Of a stretch of 64,000 bases of DNA, positions 1 to 12,800 are shown one piece after another; positions within the stretch are counted from its first letter, which is position 1; each line of letters starts with the position of its first letter. The DNA lies in NCBI GenBank assembly GCA_905250125.1, contig CAJNOL010000429.1, forward strand, positions 62,001 to 126,000, read 5' to 3'. Below the pieces are notes generated by a model that saw nothing but the letters and a program-made list of their open reading frames with translations, did no database searches and was not told the origin of the DNA. The translations under genes and the position numbers were made by a program. This DNA is from Rotaria sordida. Taxonomy: Eukaryota > Rotifera > Eurotatoria > Philodinida > Philodinidae.

Positions 1-2045
1 TTATTGTATCTCGATTTAATCGCTATGTTGATTGTTATTTTGATACCAGAATGGTTTTTTTGTTCTGTTGATTTCATTATATTGCTGTTTATTAAATCTA
101 TTTATTTTTTGTTTATATATTGCTAAATAAACCATCTTAAAAAGATTAAATTATTAATATATATATATATAGATATATGTTGGCGTCCAAAATGAGATCT
201 CGGAGCCGAGATGAGATGCATCCAATATCGGACTGAGAGGTAAATTAATGTTAAAACTCGAACTAGCATATAGATTGGAGGAGCTACGGGGACTTATTTT
301 TTTTGGGATTTATTAGATTTTTTCAAAGTTTCGGAATATTTTTTTTTTCTATGACATATATTATGAAAGTTTTATGTCATTTATAAGATTTATCTAAAAT
401 AATTGTATTATAGGAATTGTCATACAAACTCCTTAACATCAAATAATTCCTCACCGGAACTATTGGAGATATTATCTCTGTCAGCATTTTCCTACACGCA
501 GCCCTCTAACAGGAATTGATTCTTCAGCGGATGCATTCTAAAAATAACAGGATCGATTTATATTAATAATTACTGTTCTCAAGTTTTTATAACTAATTAA
601 TAACACCAGATGATTTAATGGTTAGAGCAATGGCTTTTCAGTTCATACATTTCAATTTCAAATCCTTATTTGATCCATTCTTTTTTTTTTGTTATTCAAC
701 ACTTTCTTTTGATTAATATATCATAAAAAGATTCCAATTAATAATCCTATCATTAATATATGGATAGAATAGAGATGATACTGAATGAGTTTTTATGCAT
801 TAATGATTATCTTGATCCATTATAGTTTTTCATAATTTGTATAAAATTCATCATATTTCTTTGATAATTGTATCAACAAATAAGAAATTTCTTTTCTGAC
901 TTCAGTAATAATTAAATAAGACAGTCTTCTCTGATTTCAGCAATAATTAAATAAGACGTAGTCTTCTCTGCAAAAGTCAGAAAAAAAACATTTATTAAGT
1001 TGAATAGCTGTCAATAGTGAAAGGAAGTAGTCAAAAAGATGATAATATAAGAAAACTACTTGCGACTCAGTGTCGTGGAAAAGTCTATTTAATATATAAT
1101 AAATTAGTTTGTAATCTGAATTCGTAATAATGATTGAACACGCAATAACATTACAAGAATAATGAATCAGTTCAATATCGTAGTTCATATCAATCCTTTA
1201 CTAAAAGTGGATATCCAAATCGAGTCAGTTATTCAGTAAACTGGGACTGATGTATGTACCTAATTGAGTGAGAGTAATGACGTTTCAATTAATACAATCA
1301 TCAGTTGATCCATTAAGTTTGGATCCGTATATTCATGGAAAATTTTTGTATACAAATAATGTCCTTCATTGAATATTTTGCTGGATGTGAATAAACATTA
1401 AATAAAAATTTTGCATCAAGACTAAAATCTTTTTTATAATCCGGTTTCGATCGAGTAGTATTTTTTAACTTTTGAATGACATATTTTGATCAATAAAAAA
1501 CATTATTTCTTTTATTCCATTGAGAAAACATTCGAACAAAATACGTCCAGACCGAGTACATCCGAACCGGACATACTTAAGGATTTTTTCTTTCTTCTTT
1601 TATCCATTGAGAAAATCACGTCATTCGAAAGTTAAAACACTTCTCTATCAAACTCAGATTATAAAAAGGATCTTAGTCTCACTAGAAAACTATCCGTAAC
1701 CGTTCGAAATCTTTACTTAATTTATCTATTAATAATTCTATTAATTAAGATGCCATTATTTCCTCGTAGTTCATTAAGAAGAATCAGAATCCAATATCGA
1801 TAAACTTTTAACATCAATTCATTCTCAATTCGATCATTGAACCCATCCCATCTCGGATGCGAGATTCATCTAGATCAATTCGAAATTGGATGGAATCTTA
1901 GGTTTGCATGGTAACATATATTCTTAAGTTGGAACATAAAAGAATATGTTTGTCTATTAATATACAATAACTAGGTTTTTTTTATTTTATTAATATTTTT
2001 CATAATGTCAAACATTCGGCTTTCTTTTTTTTAAAATCGATATAT
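1..2045. other. AT-rich non-genic stretch
   Basis: I see no convincing coding exon. The stretch holds an (AT)n run near 155-180, a short hairpin around 198-215 (GATCTCGGAGCCGAGAT), a degenerate tRNA-like patch near 605-675 and a tandem duplication at about 896-970. Everything else is unremarkable AT-rich sequence. Confidence 0.5.
896..970. repeat. Two-copy tandem duplication, unit about 39 bp
   Basis: Two adjacent copies are visible. Each reads CTGA(C/T)TTCAG(T/C)AATAATTA and continues through AAATAAGAC and AGTCTTCT. The copies differ at a few bases and by a small insertion (GACAGTC versus GACGTAGTC). It is a simple local duplication with no gene content. Confidence 0.7.
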
Positions 2046-2387
2046 TTATCCAGGGCCCACGGAAAGAGGTAGACGTTCAATAACACGTAGACATTCATAT
2101 TGCAAACGAAATTGTTCCAATTCTTCTTGCATTATTTTACTTTCTTCAATTGGTAGTTTAAGTAGTTTAGCCAAATTAAGCCATATTATTAATTCTTGTT
2201 GTCGTTCTAACCATACTGCATAATCATGAATATAGCAATGTGAAGCCAATCGTTTAAATTCAGAGGATGTTGGTAATAATGATGTAGATTGTTTGGATTC
2301 TAAAGTCCTTGCTTTAACTGATGATAAAATTAAAACGACGAAAAGATAGAAGAACAAGGAAATAGCATTATTAATATTTAAGATCAT
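2046..2387 (-). CDS. Putative small secreted two-cysteine protein
   Basis: This is a single 113-codon minus-strand reading frame from an ATG at 2387 to a TAA at 2046. Residues 1-25 form a textbook signal peptide: a short polar start, then a hydrophobic core ISLFFYLFVVLILSS and a small residue before a likely cleavage near VKA/R. The mature part would be about 87 residues, with only two cysteines (C51 and C99) flanking an amphipathic Leu/Glu-rich helix (about 56-95), so one disulfide is plausible. The C-terminus is SVGPG, and the terminal Gly could serve as an amide donor. I do not recognise a family. A secreted peptide or hormone precursor is an inference. It could also be the last exon of a longer gene, since acceptor-like AGs lie inside the signal-peptide region. 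Confidence 0.4.
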   Translation of the reverse strand: MILNINNAISLFFYLFVVLILSSVKARTLESKQSTSLLPTSSEFKRLASHCYIHDYAVWLERQQELIIWLNLAKLLKLPIEESKIMQEELEQFRLQYECLRVIERLPLSVGPG

Positions 2388-2604
2388 CGTCTTGTTTTAT
2401 ACTTAAAATCTTGTTATGTGTTAGTTCTTCACGTCGTTTATTCAAATGTATATGTCTGACTGATCAAACTAAGTATGAGAAGAAGAAGGAGAAAAAAGAA
2501 GGAAAACAAAATGATTTACAACGAATTAACATCATTGAGAAACATGCCAGGATGTATCTGACAGTAACGATGTCGATCGTAAATGAGCCATCTGCACGAC
2601 ATTA

Positions 2605-4270
2605 AGAATGTTAATGATTGTACCTTTGAAGAGCACTAATAAGCTCAATGTATTTTAATCTTGTTTTAACTTTTTATTCTTAGTTTTCTTCAATTAATTA
2701 TTAGAAATATGAATATCGACGAGTTCAAGAATTAAACAAAAAAAGAGATGTTCATTACCAGAATCGTGTGATCAATAGATAATTAAGAGTTGCATATCAG
2801 TTTCTCACAAAGATTCAATCAGTTTAAAAAAAAAACTAAAATGTATTCTATTAGGAAAAATGACAAAAAAAAAGCAAATTTGTGGTTATTACTTCATCTA
2901 TAATTTTTTACTTCAGAAGACTTTGCGTATTGATTATATTATAATCTGCGTAATTATATCTTTGATACGTATGGCTTAATGCTCAATATTTGGTTTTAAA
3001 CTTTGCTTAAGACTCTGGAGGATTAATTTATTTCACGATGAAGACCTATATAGAGTGAATCATAAATATCTTTACAATAAAAAATGTGAATATCTCAAGG
3101 AAGAAAAAGCAAAAATTTCATACTTCATCGATACTTCAGCATATTCCAAGAGTATGTCAAATCTATATTCTAGAATTTCTTAGCTATTTCAAGTCTACTA
3201 TTAATGTCTGTCATAAACATATTAGTTTGAGTCCATTTTATCTAAGTTTGTTTAGCCTTGAACAGACTTAGATAAAATGGACTCAAACTAATATGTTCGT
3301 GATAGACGTTAATAGTAGGCTTGAAATAGTTAAGAAATTCTAGAGTATAGCTTTGACATATCCTTGGAATACAATGAAATACAAAATTTTTGCTTTTTTC
3401 TCTCTTGGAATATATCCATTCTACTCGAAGGTATTGGATTGATTTTTTTTTATTAATAATAGAGGAATGTCCAAAGTATTTTTCTTTTCCCAAAGAAAAT
3501 CGTTAATAAACACTGCTTTCTGTTTTCGACATTCGCTTCAATACGATAATGTAACGTTTTATATTGATATAAAATAACATAAATAGATTTATTTATGCGT
3601 GCAGTCTTTTCTGATGCATATACTCGATCGCGTTTTTTCGTCTTGAATATAGATTATCTTGACTTTTCTCATTGGTATGCAATGTCAAAATCATAAAAAT
3701 ATTCATGAACTATTCTGTATAAATTTTGCACACTCTTCTACTATTAAATTTAAAAAAATTAGCCCAATATCTTCGGGTAGAGTGAAGATAATTAAAGGTT
3801 TTATTATAAAGATGTTTATGGGCAATTCTGTTCAAGTTTTTTGCAAAATCAGCATTATAGTTACAGAGGAAAAAGACAATTATCTAGTAAAATGTATGAA
3901 TTGCTGTAATATCAATGAAGACATAAACAAACTTAAAAGTAAACAAAACAGACTCAACTATATTAAGCATACAAAATGAACTAAATAAAAATTTACGAAA
4001 GTCTGATAGTTTTCTTTCTCCCTGATTAAATAGCAATTAGTATACTTTTTCCTAACAACAAGATACATATAAACATTTGAACAAACAGATTATAAATGAT
4101 AACATCAAACCGAATTGAAGTCAAATTCATTCGTTTTTTTCTTCATCATATTCAAAATAAATCTTCAAATAAGACTTGTTCTAATTGTTGATTATAATAA
4201 CCATTATTTTCAATGATATGGTGATCGTAAAAATCGATGACAATTTACATTATTAGAAAATTCATAACAG
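2605..4270. other. Non-genic stretch with a palindromic element
   Basis: No supported exon is seen. The main content is the long palindrome at 3085-3415. The small open frames on both strands across it mirror each other and are products of the inverted repeat. The remainder is AT-rich sequence between two minus-strand coding exons. Confidence 0.5.
3085..3415. repeat. Long imperfect palindrome (fold-back element)
   Basis: The two arms, about 160 bp each, are inverted copies around a short spacer near 3250-3262. The inner arms carry TTTGAGTCCATTTTATCTAA and its reverse complement. The outer arms pair an AAGAAAAAGCAAAAATTT block with its complement near 3390-3410. Arm divergence is modest. It has the form of a MITE or fold-back repeat. 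Confidence 0.8.
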
Positions 4271-4813
4271 CTACACTCTGTTTCTCTTTTTATATTGGTG
4301 TAGTTTTAATGTTGAATTGTTATGAAAGTGTTTTTCTAGACAATTATTGTCTACGTGTATTAATGATAATCTGCCATTTATATTGTAATTATTTTTTTCT
4401 GAATTGATAACTATGTCATCTTTATGTGAAATAGTTTGATTAGTACTTTTTTGATAATTATATGATTGCATGTTATTATTTATTGGAGACATTGGTACAT
4501 CATTTATAGCAATATCAATTGAACGTTGAACAACTGTTGCTAGACGTCGTTGAGTACGATATGAACGACAACATCGTGAAGGTCCTGTTAGTATTCGCAT
4601 GAAACCATTTTGTTGAGAATCTTTCTTTTTATTGATTAATGCTTGAAATGCTTCTTTGGTAAGATCTTGTTCTAAAGCAGCCATTGCTTCTCTCATATGT
4701 AAATGATTGACATTGATTCTATTCTGATCATTTGCATTCATATGAGGAATGTTGTTCGATGCTAAGTCATTGAAAGATCTCGTATTTAAGTGTTTGTTTG
4801 GTAATTTTTTCAT
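4271..4813 (-). CDS. Unrecognised coding exon (180 codons)
   Basis: This is an open frame from an ATG at 4813 to a TAG at 4271. An acceptor-like ATATAG lies 4 bp upstream of the ATG. The exon could therefore be internal or terminal, or begin right after a 5'-UTR or spliced-leader junction. Residues about 30-60 are helical and charged (REAMAALEQDLTKEAFQAL), followed by a basic Cys/Arg patch (GPSRCCRSYRTQRR near 79-92). The C-terminal half is Asn/Ser-rich and looks disordered. I do not recognise a family. Codon use is AT-ending, like the confirmed genes nearby, and this supports it being real. A donor-like AGTGTAG at the end leaves open a further downstream exon. Confidence 0.4.
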   Translation of the reverse strand: MKKLPNKHLNTRSFNDLASNNIPHMNANDQNRINVNHLHMREAMAALEQDLTKEAFQALINKKKDSQQNGFMRILTGPSRCCRSYRTQRRLATVVQRSIDIAINDVPMSPINNNMQSYNYQKSTNQTISHKDDIVINSEKNNYNINGRLSLIHVDNNCLEKHFHNNSTLKLHQYKKRNRV

Positions 4814-6939
4814 CAATCTATATATTCAAAAAAAAAGAGATGTTTTACCTGGATCACATGAAGGGAACAAATTGATTTCAAATAACAGAAATTAGCAGTA
4901 ATTATCAGAAATTATTATAGCTAAAAGTGTATTCTTTTATATGAACTATGGAATGTATTATTGAAGAGTATTAAGAACAACCCATAAGAAATTTTGAGAA
5001 CTTTAGTGTTCTCGAGTAAATTTCAAAGACTTTTCTTCAATTGACTATAGATTTCTATTTCATTCTGATAGATGATTTACAAAGCTATGCAACCAGTTTT
5101 ATACATGAGCGATACGTAATCGGATAGCGACCAATAGCCACTCAGTTTTTTTTGTAAATGGCAATGCTATTTTAAGTACAAGGTGTCCGGAAAGTCATTT
5201 AACAAAAAGAAAATTCTATATCTCCATTATGGTTTGATTGGACGAACTGGTTTTTGTATTGCTGGTAGAGGATACTTTCAAGTTTTTATTCATAAATACG
5301 AAGTTCTTAAATACTCCTATAAAGCTGTACTTTCAGGTTCAATACATAATAAAGTATTTTTTCGAGTTACCAGAAAACAATATGTAGGACATTTTCTTGA
5401 ATTTTGTTTCACTATTGTGAGCTTTAAGTCGCCGAGGCTTATTTCTCTTGCTGCATAATGCTTTTCTTAACACATCTGAAAAATCCAGAGTGATTGGTAC
5501 ATCCCTTATGAAAAATTTTGATGAAAGATAAACTGAGTAGACCGACAAGATTTTGAGGTTTTTTTTATGGACACTAAACTTGAGATCAACGTGTATGTGC
5601 GTGACAATCTTTTCGAAATTTAACTTTTAATTTGGATAATCTTGATTGAATTTAAACATGAATCAAGTTCAACTATTATACTTTTGCAGAATTATTGAAT
5701 TTAAAGAGTGATGGAAGCTTTTTGATAGGATCATTAATTAAGAAACGTAATTACTTCATTAAGGATAATGAAGAAAGTCTTCATATGGCGTTTCAATAGC
5801 AAATACATCTTTGTCTGTTCCATTAACTAGAAATTTTGGTAGTTCTATATATTTATCAATTCAAAATTAGGCTAATATTTTAAAGGCTGCAAATTATTCC
5901 AAAAATATCTAATTCATTTACTTTAATAATCAACAAAGTTTTCAACTGAATGATAGTAATTATGACATAAAGTCTCAATCTTATTCTCGTCAAAACATTC
6001 ATAAACTATCAATGTAATACCAAATTAGTCATGAACGAAGGAATATTAAGTTTAATGGAAGCTATTTCTAGATAGCTATTATAACTTATGGTACACCAAA
6101 GACAACGGACCATAGATCCAATTGTCTGAATATTACATTTAGAGATGAGAAGCTATGCGAAGTATGTGAGTAGTTGATTTATTTATGAATATTATCTGAG
6201 ATATTTGGTGCTGATTATTTGCTGAGATCGAGTATGTTCTTTTCTAACGTTCTTTGTCGGCATATATTCATGTAGATTCTCACCGGTAAATAAGGACATT
6301 TTTGTCAATTTTTTATTTACTCATCTCTTATAGTGAATGACAATAACATTAATTGATACGTGGGAAGTTATAAAAAAATTTGCATGTCAAGAAGAAATGA
6401 ACGACGTTGAAGCAAGATCATATTAACCCTCAGGATTGGTGCTTTGTCGTCGATATTGACATTGAGTATTAATTTTAGGTTATCAATATGAATACATGTC
6501 ATTCTCAATTTCAGAAAATTCTGATATTTTAAAAATGTCTATTATTATAAATGAATAGATAGTTTAGATATGCACCCAGATAATATAACCATAAAATGGT
6601 TTTTCCGATTATTTGTTGACAATAACTTAATGAAGGTAGTAAGACTTTTGTTTCAGTGTGATCTGGAACGTATTGAAGCATAAACAATTTCGATAAGAAT
6701 CGTATGTCAATCAAACTAATCAAATGGAATCAATGAAGAGTTGAAGAAAATTATAGTGGATTATTTTTCGACTTTTAAACCAACTAAATATCATGATATT
6801 TATCAAAGACTATTTTCGAACGAAGCATCAGTATTTATCATCATCTAATTACAATTCTCTATCGAAAATCATAGACATAGTTTTGTATTTCTCGCATCAT
6901 TGACTTCTATAGTAAAATTGCGTTTAACTCTAGATTATG

Positions 6940-7425
6940 TGCATTATGTAGGTTCTAATGAGCTATAAATATCCTGAAAAAAGTTTGACCTATTGGTTTA
7001 CCGTTACCGAGGTATTGCATTTTTACCATATATTTTACTAGAATACTGTGCCCTCCCCCCTCCCCACAAGAGTACCAACGAAACTGAGTTTCAAATTGAA
7101 CCTTTGCATAGAGACAGATCTGAACGAAACTAGTTTATTGTAAAAAGTTTCAAATCTTTTGATTGGTCCTATCTTAAGAAACAGTTGTGATAAATGCATG
7201 TTTTTCACGCTGCTCATATACAACGGTAAATTTCGATGTTCTAATTTCAGAATAGACGCAATCAAAAAATCTGAAACTTTCACAATAAACAATTCTCGTT
7301 AAGGCCTGTGTCTATTCAAAGCTTTAAGTCGAACTTCAAAATTTAGTTTTCTTGGTGTTTCTGAAAGGAACCATCGCATTAAATACGATAAAAATGAAAC
7401 GTACGATAATATCTTCAACGTGTGT
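6940..7425. repeat. Dispersed repeat related to the palindrome at 30778-31375
   Basis: By eye, blocks such as ATCCTGAAAA(A/G)AGTT, TCTGAAAC and TTAAGGCCTGTGTCT, plus a TTTAAGTCGAACTTCAAAATT block, recur in similar order in the TAF4 intron element. One side of the palindrome family seems to be represented here. The copy is interrupted on its right side by a 198-bp hAT-like element. Confidence 0.5.
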
Positions 7426-7433
7426 ACAGATAA

Positions 7434-7631
7434 CAGCGGCGGATCTAGAATTTTTTTGATAAGGGGCGATTCGATAGACATGGGGCGATTTTGATCAAAA
7501 AGCAAGTTTTGAAGTTTATTAGTAGTAGAATGCGCTCTACTTTTAAGACTTTTCTGCTGGGAAAGTCCAAAAATTTTTGTTTCGAATGGGGGCGATCGCC
7601 CCAAGCGCCCCCCCCCCTAAATCCGCCACTG
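7434..7631. mobile_element. hAT-like miniature element (198 bp) with 8-bp target duplication
   Basis: The left end is CAGCGGCGGATCTAG and the right end reads, as reverse complement, CAGTGGCGGATTTAGG. These imperfect terminal inverted repeats have the CAGTGGCGGA form often seen in hAT-type elements. The identical 8-mer ACAGATAA flanks both sides (7426-7433 and 7632-7639), which is the duplication length expected of hAT transposition. The interior is noncoding and includes G- and C-runs, so the element is non-autonomous. Confidence 0.85.
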
Positions 7632-8048
7632 ACAGATAAGTACGATAGTAATTAAGAATAGAACAATGATCATCACACTTACAATAATGTCAGTAAATCT
7701 GTCTATTGAAGACTGTAGCTAGTCAATAATATAAATAAGTTCTTGAATCGAATCTACTTCAGAAGTAAACAACTGGTTGGCTTTTTCAAAAAAAAAGGAA
7801 AAGTGTATTGACTGAAATTCATTTGATATTGGTTATGGGTGCATAGCTTAGTTCATATCGTTATCTTTATTTTTTTTTAAATAAATTAGAAAGGGCTAAA
7901 AGACGTCGAGAACAGATAACAATGAAATCTATAAAACAACACACAGAAAATTGGAACCGTTGATAAATTCTAAAAATCAGTTTGTTCCCTCTTGCTGAAT
8001 GATAAGTATGTGTCTAATTCAGTTATTTGTTTTCATAAAGCATTTAAC

Positions 8049-9458
8049 CTACTTTTCCAGCCAATTATTTCGTTTTCCCATTTTTTCTATTGATGTATGT
8101 TGCACTTGACTGTTATATTGACTATTATCAGACGGTGATCTTCGTAAAGAGTTTGGTGTCAATGATTGTGTGTGCAATTTTTGTTGTTCAATATCAATAG
8201 TAGAATTTGTTGGTGATTGAATTGTAGAGGTAGTCTGTTTTCTTGAAGATCTTTTATCCGTTCGGTGTGAACGGTAAGATGGTGAAAGATATTGATTGCT
8301 CTTCAAATTAATTGCACTTGTAATATGATCATTGCCAGGATGATGAATACTAATATTTGGAGTTGAAAAATTCATTGTTGACTTATCTTGATCACTACTA
8401 TTTGTTATTTTATTATGTATTGCATGTTGTAATTCTATATAAAAAGAAAACAAACAAATATTTCGATCATTTTTATTATTCTAATGATGCATTCGATTAT
8501 GATATCTGACAACGTTTTTTGCAACATAGAAGACTATGTTGCAAACTACTAATGCTTGGTTATTCAGAGATATGTGGTGTTGAAGTTAGTGAAAGTGCAG
8601 GAATACTCGTCACTATTGATACTCGACCAGGATGATTGTTTAGACTCGAATTGAATACTATCGATATATGTGTCGATGTAAAACATTCGTTTTCTTACCT
8701 TTCCTACCGTTGTTATCGACGTTTTCAAAGTCATTTTCATTTAATTTTGATGAGAATTGTACATTTCGAGTAGGTGAAAATTGACTTGAACCTTTAACCA
8801 TTCGATTACTATCAACAGATAAGTTTGTCGAGTGAAATGAAGAATCTTTCGATAATGAACGTTTATTTGTAAATTTTCTGTTGGTAATACGTTGTAGAAA
8901 TGAAGGACTTCTTGATTTTGATTTTTTACTACTAGATGTTGACACTACATCTTGTTGAATATCTGAAAAAAATTAGATTTAATTTTCTTTTCATAAAAAA
9001 TTTGTTATGCTTCTCGAAAGTAAAAACAGAAAAGAATTTATTCAATTACTTGATTCTAATTGACTACTTTTTGGTTTGATTTGTTCTCGTATATTGCTAT
9101 CAGTTGTTTCCTTAAAAACAAAATCTGGTACATGTTTTTTTACAGTATCTGTTAAATATTGAAGAATTTGATGCGCATCATTTGATGATGGTGTTTGATA
9201 AAGATCAATTTTCTGTCGAATACGTTGAATTAATTGACTCTCAGCACACAATGATGAATCTATGATATTCATACCATTATAATTATTAATATCGGAACAA
9301 AAAGCAGTAGTAGTATTCGATGTTTGTTGACCATTATATTCAACATTAGTAGGTACATATGGAATAATTGTTGAATAACAAGTTGGTAATGGAATACACC
9401 ATTGTTGGTTCGATCCAGTAGATCGTACCGTATCCAATGGATTGGAACATATTTTCAT
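8049..9458 (-). CDS. Unrecognised Ser/Asn-rich protein, three exons
   Basis: Exons are 9458-9050, 8962-8699 and 8434-8049, joined by GTAATT...TTTCAG and GTAAGA...TATAG introns with consistent phase, giving 352 residues. The N-terminal third has one structured-looking helical stretch (about 82-118: LIQRIRQKIDLYQ, then QILQYLTDTVKKHVPDFVF). The rest is low-complexity Ser/Thr/Asn/Lys with many SP and RSxS-type phosphosites (SKSRSPSF, KRSLSKDSS), so it is probably disordered and phosphorylated. I recognise no domain. The stop TAG overlaps a donor-like GTAGGT, so a further 3' exon is possible. It lies 434 bp downstream of the intermediate filament gene, on the same strand. Confidence 0.6.
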
Positions 9459-9892
9459 GGATAATATTCATTCTGTTGTTGGTGATGACCAATACCACCA
9501 CCACCAAGCATATTTATGAGAGCATATAATCTTATTGATTAAAAGAACAAAATAAAATATTAAAAAGAAAAGGATGTATTTAACATTTAATTATAAATAT
9601 AAAAGTATCAAAGCGCCTTCTTTTACTACAATATCATTATTCATTATTATTATTATTTTTTCGGCCATTTAATTTATATATATAGACCACTGAATAGAAT
9701 TAATTTCTTACAAAACTCAGACTTGTTTTTATTGAATTATTTCAATTGTTATTTATTTTCATTCATCTGAATAAGAGCATAACTCAAAAACAAAACACAC
9801 ACACTGATATATAATGTTAAACATCTGAGAGAATAAAGAAGAAACATACAATTAATCTAGAATAATACAGTTAAACAATGAAAAAAAAAAAA

Positions 9893-12800
9893 TTATTTTT
9901 GTCCACGACGTTGTTTATGCTGACCACCACCTTGTTGCCAATTGCCACCACCTATCCATAAAATAAATACGTAAATAAGAAAATATAAATTCAAACTAAC
10001 CTCCAGACCGTTGATTTCCACCACCACCATGATGAAAACTACCGCCACCCTATAAAGAATATTTTATTGTATTTATTTTATTTCATTTTCAAAAAAAAAA
10101 CTTACAGTATTTTGTCCACGACGATTATTTCCTCGTGTACCACTTCCACTCCAATGTCCAACATTAGTATTATTCATATGCTGTTGATTATTTGCATGTT
10201 GATGTTGACTGGGAATAAAAGGTGGTGCATTATTATTCATTGTCAATATTGGTATTGATGAAGGTGTAACTGATTGATTATTGGTAATGTTTGAATTTGG
10301 TACAAATGGAGTTGCATTAGGTAACATTGTTGAAATTAATTTACTTAATGGATTTACTGCTGGTAATGTTGATACTGGTACTTCAACAATAGTTGATTCA
10401 ATTTCGGATTGATTTGATATAGATTTAGGTGATACAATTGATTTTGATTGTTCATTAATAGATATATTTAATGTTGATGGTGATATCTAAATTATAATAG
10501 ATGAAATGAAACTATTCAAAAATTGAATCATTGAAAATTGACATACAATTTTTGCTTGATTTAATTCTTCACTTGTTATTGAATTAATATCAATAGTAAT
10601 TGGAATAATTGTTTCTGATGATGTTAAAATATTTGATTCGATATTTGTTTGGTCTAAATCTTCTCGTTTTTCAAATGTAGATATTAATGGAGATTGGTGT
10701 TCATCAGATATAATAGATTTATTTTCATCTATATCAACTTGAGATATTATATTCATCGGTATGAATGGTAATGTTTGATTTATTAGACCTATAGGAAATA
10801 AAAAATATTGAAATTTTATTACGATCCTGATCTTTATAATATTGAGCTGATATTTTGGATGCATGAGTGCGATAATAAACGTTGATCGCAAGTACCAGCC
10901 TGCTTTTCATGGGTGTACTGAAGTTATAATTCACACATCATCTTTTTCTTCTGATCACCTTATCTCAACCATGTTAGCAGAAATATTTTTGTCTAGCTTT
11001 CCCCCCCCCCCCCCCCCCCTTTTTGACAGACCACTGTCATAGCTATTTCTAGTTCGAATTTCGTTGTAAATCACTGTAAAATAATTGAGATGTTGTTTTC
11101 TTGTTAGGAGTGTTTATTGAATAGCATATTTTAGTTTTTAATAAAATGGATCATGTCCATGATGACTTCGATCAATTCATTTGAAAACTTTAGTAGAAAG
11201 TTCTTATGAGATGACAAGCCTGCGCTGAAAGTCTTACGGTCGTAGAACTGAAAGAAGTCGAGTTAACGCTACGACATGGGTTTACCATCTCAGAGCTTGC
11301 TAATTACTAAAGTGTTAACAAGGTACCGCAGGCTTTGATGATATCAAAGAAGATATATAGGACTGCATTTAGCGCTAGAAAATAACAACAGTAGCTTATG
11401 GAATAGTAAAATGATCAAAAGAAAACTTTTTGAGTGGATATCTCCTCTGAACATGCTTTTCACAAGAGAAAGAAGATGTACGAATCATAACTCCAGTACG
11501 TGTGAACTGATGGAGAGCGGATTTATGGTTACCAATCAGGAATTATTGTCGCACATATGCACTCAAAATATCAGTTCAATATCATAAAGATCAGTGGCAC
11601 TTCCTGTGAAAGTAACTAATTTTGTTCAGGACTGTAAAATTCCTAATCATATACTTACCTTCTGTATGAGATATATCAATAGGTATTTCATCGATTGTTT
11701 CATTATGTTTGATAACATCGGTCGGTGGTTTTGATTCTTGATTTGTTGTTGTTAGATCTGTTTCACTTATTAATCGACTATTACGTCCAGATATATATTG
11801 AATAGTTTGTGATTGATCATTGTCAGTATCATAATCGTTTTGAAATACTTTTTCATTAACTGAATCTAAAGTAAGATATTGTTGATTAGTTGTTGTTGTT
11901 GATATATGTGCTGTTTCATATGATGTTTCACTTGTAGAATTTTGACGAGTGCGAGATTTAACAAGTAGAACTGTTGATGCTGGTTCGGATTTATTAATTG
12001 GAGGAATCGTTGAATAATTAATAGGTGAAAAATAATCAATTTTATTTGACATGTTGATTAATTGTCGAAGACCTATTTGTTGATCTGAACCTTCAAGTAA
12101 TTGACTATATTTATTAACTTCATCTGCAATTGTTGATTGACGAATTAATGAACTATTATTAAGAAGATTTTCCTAAATAAAATTTCGTTAGCACAAATGT
12201 CAAAAACAATATTGTTGTTGTTAAACACAAGGAGATTGTTTTATTTTATCTACTTTGCGATATATTTCTTCACCACCTTTTTACTTCAACCTCGAACAAT
12301 CCAATAAGTAAATAGTTCATTTATTGCAACAATACGTTATTAATATACAGTCTTTGATTCTATATCATCAATATCTGTTACAGTCCGTGATCCTATATCA
12401 ATCATATCTGCATAGCATGAATTTCACAGTACTGACTTTTGATAATTGTCTAAAGTTTTATAATAGGTTGTGAGTATGAGTGAAATGAATACTCACACCC
12501 ACTAGAGTCCATCGCATTGGTCCTGGACCTGACAGGCTCTAAGAGTCACATATTCACACTCGATTTAGCGAATTTACGACTTAACGTAGGCTTTTGGCCA
12601 TTGTCAAAAATTGTGTTTTTATTGAACTTTTGACAGCTGCTCAAAACCAACTGCAAAATTCGTGTTTCCTAGGTGTTTGTGACAGTCTGTCATAATCTGT
12701 AAGAAAAGTGGGGAGGGAGGCAAGTTTCTACCCATATACTTCAATACTATTTTGAGATTGTATTTCACAAAAATAATATCATATTTAAAAATATTTGTTA

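Larger units (their letters stand above)
4814..8048. other. Non-genic stretch with repeats
   Basis: No supported exon is seen. It contains a sequence starting AGGTGTCCGGAAAGTCA at 5180, which resembles the tip of a mariner-like repeat without a clear partner. It also holds a segment at about 6940-7420 related to the palindrome in a TAF4 intron, and the hAT-like miniature element at 7434-7631. Open frames here lack splice context and are probably noise. Confidence 0.45.

Noticed and set aside
605..675. tRNA-like patch with box A (TGGTTAGAGCA) and a weak box B
   Set aside because: The acceptor and T-arm stems do not pair and the box B is degraded. At best it is a tRNA relic or chance, so it is not called as a gene.
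3086..3493. Overlapping open frames on both strands with similar peptides
   Set aside because: They are mirror images generated by the palindrome at 3085-3415, not genes.
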